From Tetracladium setigerum (lineage: Eukaryota > Ascomycota > Leotiomycetes > Helotiales): DNA of 64,000 nucleotides. The notes beneath the pieces are model-generated. The model searched no databases, was not told the origin of the DNA, and was given only the letters and a program-made list of their open reading frames with translations. This document shows, piece by piece, positions 11,554-23,725 of this stretch. The stretch spans positions 1,896,556-1,960,555 of the forward strand of contig PZJY01000004.1 of NCBI GenBank assembly GCA_031472005.1, in the 5' to 3' direction. How positions within the stretch are numbered: position 1 is the stretch's first letter; the number at the start of each line of letters is the position of its first letter. The position numbers were made by a program, and so were the translations under genes.

Positions 11554-12168
11554 GGCTGAGACCTCCACTGACCGATGAGTAGGTAGGTAGGTAGGTAGTG
11601 GATTGGAAAGGATTGAAAGGATGATGAAGCGGATTGGAAGTGAAAATTTTATACTGGAATATATTTAGCTGTCGTGAGTGAGCGAGAGTGAGGTACCGAG
11701 GCGAGGTGTGAGACGAGCCGAGAATGCTTGTTCGGCAGGGTTGGGCTGGTCAGAATGGAGTGCTCATCATAATGGGAGCTGATGATATGGATTGCAAGTA
11801 GATAACTAAGTACAGTACCTACCTATCTAGGTATTGCTTTGGGTCTTATACAATATAATATCCATATATATACTAATTAAAACAAATCTATCTTTCACAA
11901 AGTGATCTGATGCGCTAAAGTGAACTTTATCACAGCAACGCAACGCAAGCTCTTTATCACCTTTCGCGTGAGTCGCGTTTGACCTCTCATCCCTCCTCTC
12001 CATCAAGCCTTGACAACCTACACTCCACCACCAACAACAACACAATCAACACTAACACGAACACCCACTCCTACATCCTCCCTCATACGATCAACCCTTC
12101 CCCTTTTCTCCTACAAACTCTGTTCTGTACCAAGGTTGGCATCTGTCTGTCAGACAAAATCTGCCATC
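11554..12168. promoter_or_regulatory. divergent promoter region QNG1 / UBA2
   Basis: This 615-bp gap between divergent starts holds a (GTAG)n tract near 11580-11600, a CTACCTATCTAGGTA word near 11820 and a pyrimidine-rich leader before UBA2. No gene is seen. Confidence 0.4.
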
Positions 12169-14505
12169 ATGGGTCGCGACCAATTTAACCACAAATCCCT
12201 GGGTTTGCCCTTGAACGTCATGGTAAAGGAGGTGAGTAAGGCCTCGAGGCCTCGCATTATCTCCGATCTGCAAGCAAAATAGTTCTTTACAGTTCTTGCT
12301 GCCTCCTACACTCTTCCGCGTCTGCGCAAAAGGCGAGTTCCTGGCTAACAGACAGTACAGGCGCGTATTCTCATGGTAGGGGCCGGAGGAATTGGCTGTG
12401 AACTGCTGAAGAACCTCGTCCTTACTGGTTTCAGCGAAATCCACATCGTCGACCTCGATACGATAGACCTCAGCAATCTAAATAGGCAGTTCCTGTTCCG
12501 CCACGAGCACATCAAGAAATCGAAAGCATTTGTTGGTTCTTCGATGGCACCACTGGAAATACCGGAGCTGATGGAGTAAACACAGGTTGCTAAGGACGCG
12601 GCGTACAAATTCAACCCAAAAGTGAAGCTCGAGGCTCATCACGCCAACATCAAGGATGCCCAATTCAATGTGGATTGGTTCCGAGGCTTCACCATGGTTT
12701 TCAATGCTTTGGACAACCTGGAGGCCCGGAGACACGTAAACAAAATGTGCCTAGCTTCAGATGTACCCTTGATTGAGAGTGGTACGACTGGCTTCAACGG
12801 ACAAGTTCAAGTGATCAAGAAGGGAAAGACTGCTTGCTATGACTGCACTCCAAAGGAAACGCCGAAGAGCTTTCCGGTTTGTACCATACGGAGTACACCC
12901 AGTCAGCCGATTCACTGTATCGTATGGGGAAAGAGCTATTTATTGAGGTGCAGTGCTTGTTCCGGAAAGGTGTGCAGTGTATGCTAAGTCCTTGCTAGTG
13001 AGATATTCGGTGCGAGCGAGGATAGTTCACCAGAGATGGACAATACAGAGGATAGTGAAAATGGTAGGTTCAACTCCATTTCTGATCGCACTCTTACTTA
13101 CAGTCAATACAGCCAAGGAAATCGAAAAGTTGCGGCAGGAGGCGCAAGCTCTGAAACAGATCAGAGAGGCCATGGGTACAACATCTTTCCCGCAGCTACT
13201 CTTCGACAAAGTTTATAAGGATGACATTATCCGGTTGAGATCTATGGAGGAAATGTGGCAGTCACGTCGCCCACCGGAGCCTCTGGACTACGAAACTGTG
13301 CTGGCGGGGGGTGCTGATGCTGAAAAGAGGAAAGAGACAATATTAAAGGATGGCCAGAAAGTATGGAACCTGTCGGAGAATCTTGTTGTTTTCAGAGACA
13401 GTCTGGAACGACTGAGCAAGAGGTTGGAGGACATGAAATCATCTGCCAACGAAAACTCGGCCGAAGCAGTCATTACTTTCGACAAAGATGATGACGATAC
13501 CTTAGATTTTGTCACGGCCAGTGCCAATCTCCGATCAGCCATTTTTGGAATTGAGGCCAAGTCTCGATTCGATATCAAGCAAATGGCTGGCAACATCATT
13601 CCTGCAATTGCAACAACAAATGCTATTGTAGCAGGCCTCTGTGTGCTCCAGTCCTTCAAGATTCTGAAAGGCGATTATTCCAGTACAAAGGAGGTAGGTT
13701 ACAGTCGCAGCAAATCAGCATGTGCTTTATCACGTCTAACTTTCTTTGTTCTTAGGTGTTTCTGTCGCCATTTGCACCCGAAAGATTGTTAGCTTCGGAC
13801 CGAATGCGTGCTCCTAATCCAGACTGTCCGGTCTGCAGTGTTGCTCAGACACGAATTTTAGTCGACATAACTCGGGCGACTCTTAATGATCTTGTAGAGG
13901 ATTTCTTGAAATTGCAACTCGGTTACGGCGAGGAGCTTGTTGTAAATCACGATAATGACTTGCTTTACGACGTGGAGGAAACGGACAACTTGCACAAGAA
14001 GCTTTGTGATCTTGGTAGAGTTATCCGCCGCTAATTTCCATCCGAATTTACTAATTGGCACCACAGGCATCAAGGGGGACAGTTTTTTGACCATTATCGA
14101 CGAAGATGACGAGAATCCGAGGGTCAACCTAATTTTGAACGTACAAGAATCGTGAGTGACTCTTCTGTGAGCTTCTTTTACACTCACCTAACATTTTTAA
14201 GGAGTGCGACTGGCGAAGGCAAACCAATCATGAGTGTGGATATTCAGATAGATTTAGACTCGCTCACTTCCCCGATTCCTAGGAGAAGGAAGGTATCCCA
14301 AGAATCGAATGGCCACGACCAAAATAGGGCAGTGAACGGCAACAGTGCGGGTTCACTCATTGAGCCTGGTGCTTCTAGCAAGAAGAGAACCGCAACTGAA
14401 GCACTAGATGATGCCTCTCCATCGCAGAAGCGATCGAGACTGGACAATGACGTGATCGCGATCGATGACACCGACAATGGTGCCATTTTGATTGACGATG
14501 ACTAG
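12169..14505 (+). CDS. uba2: SUMO-activating enzyme subunit UBA2
   Basis: Catalytic subunit of the SUMO E1; it adenylates SUMO and carries it as a thioester in the nucleus. Eight exons (12169-12231, 12361-12531, 12586-12947, 12999-13063, 13104-13693, 13756-14014, 14067-14151, 14202-14505) give 632 aa, and all junctions keep phase. The ATP-binding motif is VGAGGIGCELLKNL, followed by the VDLDTIDLSNLNRQFLFR signature. The catalytic Cys is in FPVCTIRSTP. The zinc pairs are CYDC (exon 3) and CPVC (exon 6). The Cys domain, the NIIPAIATTNAIVAGL re-entry and the UFD domain follow. The tail has a basic cluster (KKRTATEALDD, QKRSR) and a likely SUMO-interacting VIAIDDTDNG. Intron 2 uses a GTTGGT donor. 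Confidence 0.95.
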
Positions 14506-14579
14506 CCCCTTTTCTTCCTTCTTCGTCCACTACCACCTCCTTGGGTAACATCTATCTTACTTCGACGACGCATCTCTGG

Positions 14580-15845
14580 TCATACGGCGCTGAGGCCACC
14601 GTCGAGATTGAGCACACAGTTGTTTGCATATTGATTGGTGGCCAAAAAAACAGCCGCATCAGCAACCTCGGCCGGTTGCCCTAGTCGTCTGAGTGGGATA
14701 TTTTAATGGCGTCAGAGCGTGCTCCTTGCGTCATGCCTAGAGGTTTGCTTGTATATTAGAGTTGTGTAGCTAAACGTGTACTATATAAGGAAGCCAAGGT
14801 TTGAAGGCTTAATTATCTAGGGTACTTGCTGTCATCCGACATTTATACGAACAGTTTATTTCGTGAAATAAACATGAATGGAAACGTTCGATTCAAAAAA
14901 GAGAGTGGGGTTGTATAGTACCTTGCGTCATATCTGTCTCGATATATCCTGGGACAATGACATTGACTCGTATGCCCTTCTCACCAACTTCAGCTGCAAG
15001 TGCCCTTGTCAGGCCTGCAAAGGTATAGTGAGCATATTTTCTTTCTCGAGAGGCCCGACTCCAAAACTCACCGATTACACCCGCTTTGCTCGCAGCATAG
15101 GCAGCACTTCCCCTTCCTCCTTTCAGGCCTAACAGCGAGGCAATGTTGATAATACATCCTAGTAATTCATTAGTTACCCATGCACTGCAACTACCTACTG
15201 ACCTAACCTACCTAGGTACTGTAAGTACTAACTCTGCTTTCTTGACAGCGAATAATGTATCGGGAAGACCTACCACCGTTCCTGCTTGCCATCATGTTCT
15301 TCCCCACCGCCCTACAGCCCATCATTGTCCCTAAAAGATTTGTCTGTACTACCTCATCCAGCAGGGCAGGACTAGTGACAAAGAGGGGGAGTAATGAGTT
15401 ATTCCTGCTGCGTTGACAAGAATATCAATTTTCTTCTGCAAGACGTCAATTTGGCTTTGCTATGAAGACCTACAGTACTGCCTGCAGGCCTGAGAAAACG
15501 TACTTCGGCCCGTAATCCTTTCCAGAACTCCTGCTGCCTTACATCACCAACAATCACCTTATGCCTTTCGCTGTCTTCCAGCTCGGCAGGACCATTTTCC
15601 TTCAATTCAACTTTCAGCCCTTCTAGAAGTCTCTCGTCCCTTCCAACTAATATGCACATCGCACCTTCACGAGCAAATCTTCGGGCGACCTCTGCTCCAA
15701 TGCCTCGTGATGCTCCGGTAATAATGCACTTCTTGCCACTGAGAGACCCTCGGCGCAACGCATCCGTGACAAATGATCGTAGTATGGGCTTGGGTAGAAG
15801 GCTGGGCCGAATGGACGCGAAAAGAACGCGCATATTCGTAACCAT
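14580..15845 (-). CDS. oar1: mitochondrial 3-oxoacyl-ACP reductase-like SDR (two apparent frameshifts)
   Basis: FabG/Oar1-type SDR expected in mitochondrial fatty-acid synthesis. Five minus-strand exons: 15504-15845, 15274-15435, 15072-15158, 14922-15014 and 14580-14736. The N-terminus (RVLFASIRPSLLPKPILRSF) is basic and amphipathic, a likely presequence. NADP binding is shown by ITGASRGIGAEVARRFA, structure by ILVNAAG, catalysis by AAYAASKAG (Tyr and Lys present), and the C-terminus by RRLGQPAEVADAAVFLA and NLDGGLSAV. Two single-base shortfalls break the frame: the G-run 15385-15389 in exon 2 and the T-run 14701-14704 in exon 5. Each is repaired by lengthening the homopolymer by one, so I treat the gene as functional with sequence errors. 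It converges on UBA2 with 74 bp between the stops. Confidence 0.85.
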
Positions 15846-16494
15846 TTTGCCTCGTTCAGGTTGCTCACGAGGTTATAAATCCCGCGAGCGTAGGAGGGAG
15901 GTGGTCCTGTTGGTCTGTCGGTCACTTTCAGAAAAAGTCTTGGCTATATAACCAAGCAATCAGGTCGGTAAGGCAAGGTAAGTACTAGAGTGAGGTAGGT
16001 AAGATTACCTAGGGTGGTGTAGGCATTCATTCTTAGGACAGACTCGACTCGAAAGCTGCTGTCCACCTTCCTGCCAAGAAATACCCAAGATAGGCTAATC
16101 TATTTCTGGACAGGTCTGTTTTTATTATCATCATACTGTAAATAGGGGTACAGTACTATACCTTACTCTCTATAGATATTACATTCGATCATCATTACAT
16201 AGGGGCCAATGATTGCGACTTTAGTCCCGATACCTCTTACTGTATTAATATTCCACTTTAACATGTTCAACCCACTTGTTGATTATTGTTGGTTACAGGG
16301 CACTTAGCGTATCGGCAAAGCAGTTTGTGAAACGATGGGGTCTTGGTGGTGGTTATCGTGTCTGGTTCTATTAAGGAAGAGGGAGAAGGGCTCTCCCTAT
16401 GTATTCTTACCTATCCAGTGTCGGCTCTATTCCCCATTCAATACCTAGGTACCGCTCCAACGCTCCATTTCCAACGAACGTAATCTATAGCATA
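15846..16494. other. intergenic, no gene seen
   Basis: The stretch separates the OAR1 start from the 3' end of the GPI-protein gene. It is AT-leaning, with CCTAGG-type words near 16005 and 16444. No coding signal is seen. Confidence 0.4.
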
Positions 16495-17272
16495 TTACAG
16501 CCCTGCTACAACACACAAGCTACCGACTGCAATAGCAATGAACAAATTGCTGATTGAGGCTCCATTGTGGAACCCAGCGCCGGTAGGGATTACTGCGGAG
16601 AGTGGTGTTGGGCTAGGAGTCGGCACTGTAATGGTCGGTACTGTAGTTGGCGACGCTTGACTACTCGTTAGGTAGGTGCCTAGTTATTAAAAATTGGATT
16701 TGCTTTTATCTTCGCTTAACAAGTATATGAGGAAAGGGGACAAACCAGATGGAGTTGTTGCTGTCGCAGCTCCAGCACTCAACTTCTCAAACCCAGCGGT
16801 GATAGTACATGGCTGCGGAGAGACTTCTGAAGAACTCACCGTCGTGACATCTGTGGTCAAGGTGGAAGTGCCGCTCACCGCCGCCACAGTACAAGTCGCG
16901 GTATCGGGAGCGGTTAATGGGCAATTGGCGATAAAATGTGCCAGCTGTGTTCGTGCCACACTCGGTGTAAACGTATGTCACAGCAGCGGTAGAGGGACCA
17001 GCAACAATTGTGACTCTGTCATGGGCTGCAATGTCGCACAAAATAGTGTTTGAACTATTTCGAGAGGGGTTATGGTTGTTGGCGAGGTACGTTGTCGATG
17101 TGGGACCGACTTCAATCACCAAGAGCCTTGCATACCAGGGAACGAGAACCAGAGAGGTCTCTATCATAAATCGAGACGTTGAGCTGGAAGTGGATTGGGC
17201 TTAAGTAATGGCGAGGACGAGGGCTGCCCACGAAGCGATGGAGGAGGCGAGATAGTGCCGTTCATGGAACAT
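16495..17272 (-). pseudogene. GPI-anchored surface protein gene, apparently broken
   Basis: The minus-strand reading from ATG 17272 starts with a signal peptide (MFHERHYLASSIASWAALVLA), then an in-frame TAA at the expected cleavage zone. The frame continues as a Ser/Thr-rich secreted domain with EVGPTSTTYLANN and IVAGPSTAAVTY. Near 16968-16976 it shifts register into NCPLTAPDTATCTVAA and a Thr/Ser-rich stretch. After an intron the last exon (about 16495-16650) encodes a Pro/Thr spacer, then HNGASISNLFIAIAVGSLCVVAGL-like hydrophobic tail, a good GPI signal with Asn-Gly-Ala as omega site. The family is a common short fungal wall protein of unknown function. The stop could be a CAA-to-TAA change. 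Sequencing error could explain the frameshift but explains the stop less easily. Confidence 0.6.
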
Positions 17273-17708
17273 GGTGGAGAGGTAACAGGGACGAAGGTTA
17301 CCTTATCAATAAAGATTTGATTTGAGAAGTCATGAGTCTCACCACCACGCAATGACGCCGCCCATCGGTCTCTATACATGTGATGCGCGTCACTCTCCAT
17401 CCCATTTTTGGTAATGGAACGTACCTCGTGTACCTCGCGTACCTAGGCTAGGTAGGAAGTGAAAGGGGAGAGGGGGGACCAGGGGAAAGAATGGACAACC
17501 TACTGTGCCTCTCTTGACAATCTCTTGGCATATATTGTAAAGGCGATCGATCTACCTTAAATAGGCGTGTTGAGGTATTCTATAGAATATATTGGTAGGT
17601 ACCTAGATAACCATATGATACAAATAGATTTCTCCGTTGGAGGAGTAGCGTTACCGCAAATATATAATAACCTCGCACGATATAGAAATGTCCAAGTCAA
17701 AGCTCTAC
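17273..17708. other. intergenic, no gene seen
   Basis: This 436-bp gap separates the start of the GPI-protein gene from the 3' end of the transporter gene. It has TACCTAGGCTAGGTAGG-type words near 17440 and 17593 but no coding signal. Confidence 0.4.
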
Positions 17709-19733
17709 CTAGATTTTCTCCTTCTCTAGAATGTCTTGGCTGAATGATTGCTTCTGAACGTCGGTGACATACTTCCTCATCTGCCTGGCTGTGACCTTCT
17801 TGGCGTACATCTCATCCAACTCTGCAGAATTTCGCTGAGACGGTTCCGGAACGTAGAGGTACACGAGCACAGTCACAACGATACCAGTTCCTAGGAAGAG
17901 CCATGCGGTCTTATACGCCCAATTCGCATTGTTGATGTCCACTGAGGATGGATCAGCACATGTGCACGGCCCTGTGGAGTTGGACTACTTACACATGATA
18001 GGAACAGATGTGTTGAAGGTGAGGCCGAAAAGCACAGAAGATCCTGCAGCCAGACCGGCGGTTCTAGCACGAAGTTTCTGCGATGCGACCTCGCCCACGA
18101 ATGCCCAGCCTAAACTTCCCACTTGAATCGTGTGTCAGTCTTAGTTGACTATAGTGGCGATGAAAACTTACATGCAACGTTGAAGAATGACCATATACAC
18201 GCTACAAAAATCAAGAGGTTCTGAAGAGGCTTTGTTTTTGGTACGAAGCCGAGGATACCAACGACCATCATGGTGAATGTGCATACAATTGCGGCAATGA
18301 TGACAACCTTTCGACGACCAAATCGATCTGTGACAGTGATTAAGGTAACGGAGGTCACCAGGGCAATGACGGCTAAGGTAAGGCAAGTCAGCAATCAACA
18401 TTCGATATCATCATTGCCCGGCGTACTCACTAAGGATTGTAGTGATTAAAAACGGGTCGTCGAAGCCACTCTGCCTGAAGAACAGGCTCGCGTAGGTGTT
18501 GAGAAAAGAGAGGCCAGTGAGCTGTTGCGCGCAAACTGGCAGAGCAGCACCAAGTGTCCTGACGGCATTCGTCCCCTTGAAACATTCCAGGTAAGAACGG
18601 AGAAGAGCCCTCCATCCTTTTACGTTGAGCCCGAGTTCCTCGGCCTCCTCGCGTTCGCGGAGCACAGTGTTCTTGATAACGGCAAATTCCGCATCAACAT
18701 CATAGCCTTCAACATTTCCATTGATTCGACGGAGAGATGCTCTCCCGTTATCGTCTTGATCACGCTCAGCATAATAGGCTTTGGGGCGAAGAATTAGTGA
18801 ATGGAAAGAGGGTGCTTGTACTAGAGAAACCTACCAGCGGTTTCGGGGATCCATAAGAAAATAGGCAACATCAAGCCCAAGAAGCCCCACTGGGTCAAGA
18901 TAGGGGTTTTATAGTCGAGAGGGTCTACTCTTTCTCGGAGTGTCAAAACAAGTGGACCAAGGAAACTCCCAATCCTATTCCAGAAGCCATAGCAGAAGAG
19001 CATGGCGCCGCGAATGTTTACTGGGGCCCATTCGGTGACATAGATTGGAAGAGTCGCTTGTATGCAACCTACTCCCATGCCGGCTAAGATCTTTGCACCG
19101 GCCCAATCTTGCCAGTTCCTGGCAAAGGTTTCAAGAAAGAGAGACTGGAGGGACTGGTCAACTCACGATCCAAGCAGACTACGCGGCCACGGAGGAAGGG
19201 GAGAGGACATACAGCAGCAAGGATAATCCAAAGCAGGTACATTGTCATCTTTCGGCCAATTTTATCGGATACCGGGTTGAGAAAAACCATGCCGATAAGC
19301 TGACCAAGAGATTGTAAGGCGCCCCAGAGAGCAGTGTACTTGGCGTCCAATGTATATCGTCCAGAAGCGTTGGGAAAGCCAAAATGGTTGATGAAGCCAC
19401 GATTTGCGATGATATTGCCGTTAAGCGTAATCTGAAAACCATCCGCGCCGGCAGCGATACACATGAGATTACAGACTAGGCATGCCTAGTAATAAGATGT
19501 CCCACCAGTCAGCATGAACATACATCGAAAATGGAGTGAACTCGCATACGCACCTTCCAAAATCTCCGGACGGTAGTCAACAACCCAAGATCGTCAAGCG
19601 ACGACTTCAAGGCGGGCGCATTGTTGTGTTTCAGGCCATCTTCCAGGTGAGAAATCTGAGGTTGGATGCCATTATCGACGACCTTGTCGGTCGTGGATTC
19701 AACGGTGGTAGTAGCTTGTTGGCGAGCAGACAT
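17709..19733 (-). CDS. MFS sugar transporter (sugar porter family)
   Basis: Plasma-membrane proton/sugar symporter of the major facilitator superfamily. It is split by about seven introns; the first exon is 19554-19733 and the second begins at 19485. In order: a hydrophilic N-terminus (MSARQQ), a first helix ending in GADGFQITLNG, the loop 2-3 motif SDKIGRKMT, TM4 AGMGVGCIQATLPIYVTEWAP, the WIPETA end of TM6 followed by YYAERD, the central cytosolic loop, TM7 CAQQLTGLSFLNTYASLFFR (the QQLTG sugar-porter motif), VTDRFGRRKVV, TM10 LGSLGWAFVGEV and a PEPSQR motif after TM12. The substrate cannot be read from sequence. Placement beside a Zn2Cys6 regulator and an alpha-L-rhamnosidase suggests L-rhamnose or a rhamnoside. 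ATG 19733 is chosen because the open frame above it lacks family similarity. Confidence 0.85.
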
Positions 19734-20989
19734 GGCAGTGTCGAGATGACTGTGGTCGATGTTCAGAAGACCTGAGAGCGAAGCAGTTTCCCCTTTTATA
19801 TAATAATAAAATAGACCACCACATGTGCAGAACTCCGCTCCCGCGTTCTTCGATCGTTCCCGCGAAGGCAAGGCTCGTCTTTTTCGGACTATATAGCACC
19901 CGAAATGAAGCTCTCCACCGGCATTGATATTAAGAAGCTGGGGAAGGCGGGGTTTGCCATACTGGTATAGCAGTATGCAAAAGGGTGTTCCCGATGTCTA
20001 GGTTCTTGGGATTCTCGAAAGGTCAGTCCAGTCCCTCTTCCCTTCCCTTCCCTTCCCATGGGGTGGGTTATCGAATCAACCAATCGATGCACACACACCA
20101 CAACACACCACACCACGGACTACAAAAGCGGCATTGCGATTTGGCGAAGCACTTGACATGAGTAATGACAACTGTAAGGAAATGACTTTAGAGTGCAAGT
20201 GTAGGCACCTACGTAGGTAGACCGTAGAGGTGAGGTTTTCTAAGCGAGAAGGTTAGTGCCCACACCACAACGCAAGGATCGGAGCCAAGTCTCACTTTGC
20301 TCCGGCCGAACGACCTCGTCCTCGTCCCAGGGATGAATACACTAATAATAAACTGTCAGTGTCAGGTCAGGCTAGGCTAGTCAGGTTAGTCACAAAGGAT
20401 CTTCACAAAGGACTGCAACAATAAATTAATCACAGACTGTGGAGGACTTCGGACTTCAAGCAGCCTTCTCTCCGGGACTGACTGCCTCTGCAGACAATAG
20501 TGCATTGGTAAGGTAATAGTAACAAAGCAGGAAAGGAAATTATCTCGCCATAACTTTACGCTTTACGGAGAAATAGACGAAAACTCGTCCGCATTATTTG
20601 GCATATGGAAAATAATAATGAACTGCCAGGACCTCCCCAAGTACCTACCTACCTACCTACTAGTACGTTGCATTAGCATTAGATATCATGGAACGACACG
20701 TGATACAGTATACCTTACCTCGCTTGCCTAGGTACCAACGTACCCAATGCTGTAATTGAGGGGCACGACACCTCGCCCAAGCCTTGGGAAACTGCCGGCG
20801 GTCAGTTCCTAGCTCAGCTGCTACCTGACCTTGTTACTTGTATCGATCGATAATAATAGGATTACAATACCAAAGGATTGTTCCATTATTGTTGCCCTCA
20901 TACCTAGTACCTTACCTACAGTACCTTGGGCACTGTATTCAACAGATGCGCCTCCGGTAGCCCACTCCTCCCTCGCCCGTGCATGCAAG
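19734..20989. promoter_or_regulatory. divergent promoter region of transporter and Zn2Cys6 regulator
   Basis: This 1.26-kb spacer separates divergent starts. It holds CACACACACCACAAC tracts near 20090, paired CGG/CCG words (for example CCGGCGG near 20796) of the kind bound by Zn2Cys6 proteins, and several CCTACCTACC words near 20640 and 20730. No convincing small gene is seen. Confidence 0.4.
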
Positions 20990-23423
20990 ATGTCGAAACG
21001 AGCATTCGAGAGGATCGCTGGCTCCATCATGCCTTATAGCGAAAGCAATCTGGACGCTGGCAATCCTGATCCGGGACCGGGGCATCAAATACTCTTGGAC
21101 CGACAAGATGATGACTCCTTGGCCACTCAGGCAGTTGGCCGAGGACCTTTAGCTCGAATTGTGCCGAATCTCACACACCTTGTGTAGGCATGGAAACTAA
21201 CTCATGCCATAGGCTTGCAACTCATGCCGCTCACGAAAGAGCAAATGCGACGAGCAAAAGCCGGTCTGTGGGACTTGTCGGAGTATGGTTCTGCCCTGCG
21301 TGTATGGGAAACCTCGACGTCCAAAGTACTTGTTCCTGCTGCTGCTGCCAATTCATTCGATCCACACACATAACTAACCGGATGGAAGACTAGATACTGT
21401 TCTGGAGGACATTTTCAATTCTTTGACGGCACTAGAACTCAAGTCAGATCTCGTTATATCACGTTTACCCTCTGTCGTTAGCGTAAGGTATGACCTTTCA
21501 CCTTTTAGAAAGACCCAGCAATCGAGCGGCATTGACAGTAACGAACGGCCCTAGCTCGAGCTCAAATGACCATACTTTCTTTTCTCCAGGATGGAACACA
21601 CATTTACCCTCGCAAGATACCACCAACTTGGATCCGCAGGACTACTCCCATGACAAATACCTGCGATGCGGAGGGATCGACAAGTTCAAACACGCAACTG
21701 CAGCGCAGAAATTATATACTTGGCCGTGTCTTCAGCACATCGTAGCAGGAATGGACCCAGATTATACCATCAATACCGAGTTAACTCGAGAGCCACTGGA
21801 ATCATATGCCCAAGTCCCCTTTTGCCTGCATTCTTCCTCAGAATCGCTGAACGCGTTCCGGTGGTATGACTCGATGACCTTGGTCCAGATTCGACAGCTG
21901 ATGGATTATTACTTTCAAGACCTTCATCTCCTGTACCCAGTTCTGGATAAAGAGACAGTCCTGAAAACCAGCCTGCGCAAGCTCTTGGAGCAAGGGGTCA
22001 AGGATGATAGTGACAGCTGTCTCATGCTCTTGATCTTCGCACTGGGCAGCCTGGCCGCTTACCACCATGGTCAGACCGCGTGGAGTCACGAGGGAATGAA
22101 TAGCATCACCAATACCATAGGCCTCAAATTTTTCAATGCCGCACGTCGAATTTTGCCATTCTTGCCCAGAGGCAAGTGCGAAACGGCTCAATGCTACATT
22201 CTCACGGGGTGAGTGCCAGTCCTTGCTACAGCCGGACAGTTCTTGCTCACGACATAAAATAGACTGTATTACTCTCAAACCCTAAGGATCCATGACTTCT
22301 GGTTTTCAATTCACGAAGCTGCAGCAATTTTATTGAGTCTCTTTTCCGTGTAAGCCGACAACGCATAATCTCGAAGCCGATCTATACTGAAAACCCCAAA
22401 GGAAGTCTCCGGGGTCCTGTAGTGCGGATGTCGTCCGGAGTTTTTGGGTAGCTTACATACTTGAGAGGTAATTCATTGTTATGAACGGGAAAATAACGCT
22501 GCTAATTCGCTCAGCAACATCACGGCTGAGCTCGATCTGCCCAAGAGCGACTTAACACATTTCGAGGATATCGTCCCTCTACCATTTGGAGCAGGACAAG
22601 ACACCGTCGCACATGCAGAATATCAATTTGTGTTTCTTGCACACATCGCTCTCCGCCGTATCTTAAATCGCGTGCTGGAGAGTATCTATGGTACTGGTGA
22701 GCTTGGCCACAGTCTGATTCACACCAGCCTTCACTAACTTCATCAACATTAGACCAGACCACCAAGCTTGATCCAGATCTTTCTAACATCCCTTCATCAC
22801 TCATTTCTGAGCTGATCTCACAGCTGGAAAAGTGGCTCGATTGCATCCCCTCAACACTCTCCGCATCTCTTCTTCCCTCACTTACGCTATCATCAATAGA
22901 TCCTCTATTTTATCAGCCATACCCAGACAACTTACTAGGACAGATCAAAGGTCGCTACTGGGCAGCCCGATTCATCATCCATCGCCCTATCGTCTACAAA
23001 GCGCTCCACAAGCCAAGCGATAGTCTAACGAAAGAGGATCTGAAAGGAGTGGAGGAATGCCTGACTGCAGGCATGAACATTCCGTTACAGATGGGTATTA
23101 TGTCTGAAAAGCCATGGCTGATTGCTTCTCCCTTCGGCCCAATCAGGAGGTATGCAATACTATTGTTTCTTTATCCCAACCCCTAACCGTGTTCTTCCCG
23201 AAACCTGGAACTGAACCACCAGTTGACTCCAATGGGCAGCTTCATGGCGACATATACACTGGCGTGCGCAGTGCGAAACCATCGATATCTTGCTTCACGT
23301 ATCATCACGCAGTGGGAAGTGCTCGAGAAGATGAGGCGGAAGATTGAGCAGGAGTTTATCCAGCTATCACCAATTTTGAAGGAGGATTTCGCGAGAATGA
23401 CTCGCCATAGAGAGCTGCATTGA
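20990..23423 (+). CDS. Zn(2)-Cys(6) fungal transcription factor
   Basis: Nuclear DNA-binding regulator. The zinc cluster begins at 21213 and reads ACNSCRSRKSKC followed by C, CGTC and a sixth Cys, spacing CX2C-X6-C-X6-C-X2-C-X6-C. It follows a 64-residue N-terminal exon and a 48-nt intron (GTGCCG donor). The middle exon (from about 21490 to 22210) contains the start of the fungal-specific regulator domain: FRWYDSMTLVQIRQLMDYYF, LHLLYPVLDKETV, LLIFALGSLAAYHH. Later exons give LYYSQTLRIHDFW, ITAELDLPKSDL, YWAARFIIHRP and the end at 23423. The junctions near 21480 and 22340-22440 do not resolve into one clean frame, so exon boundaries there are uncertain and a sequence error or lesion is possible. 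It is probably the local regulator of the flanking transporter and rhamnosidase. Confidence 0.8.
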
Positions 23424-23725
23424 AGATTTTGATTATCTAGCTGCCTACTTGTATTTTCGATACCCGTGATGAATGGATGGGATATGTACCTACAGTTAAG
23501 GTCCCGCATCTAGGGCTTAGGTTAGGCCACCCAGTCAACCTTAATTTGACCTCCTCCTGGTCACAAGTTATAGGCCATCTGATGTATGTGTACGGATGTC
23601 CTGTTGAATAACAGATAATGTAAATCTTAGATGTAGTTACCTACTCCTACCTAGACATAAGAGATATCTATACATACATTTCCCGCATTGTAGGAGATGT
23701 GACCAGAAATTTTCCTTTGCATCCC

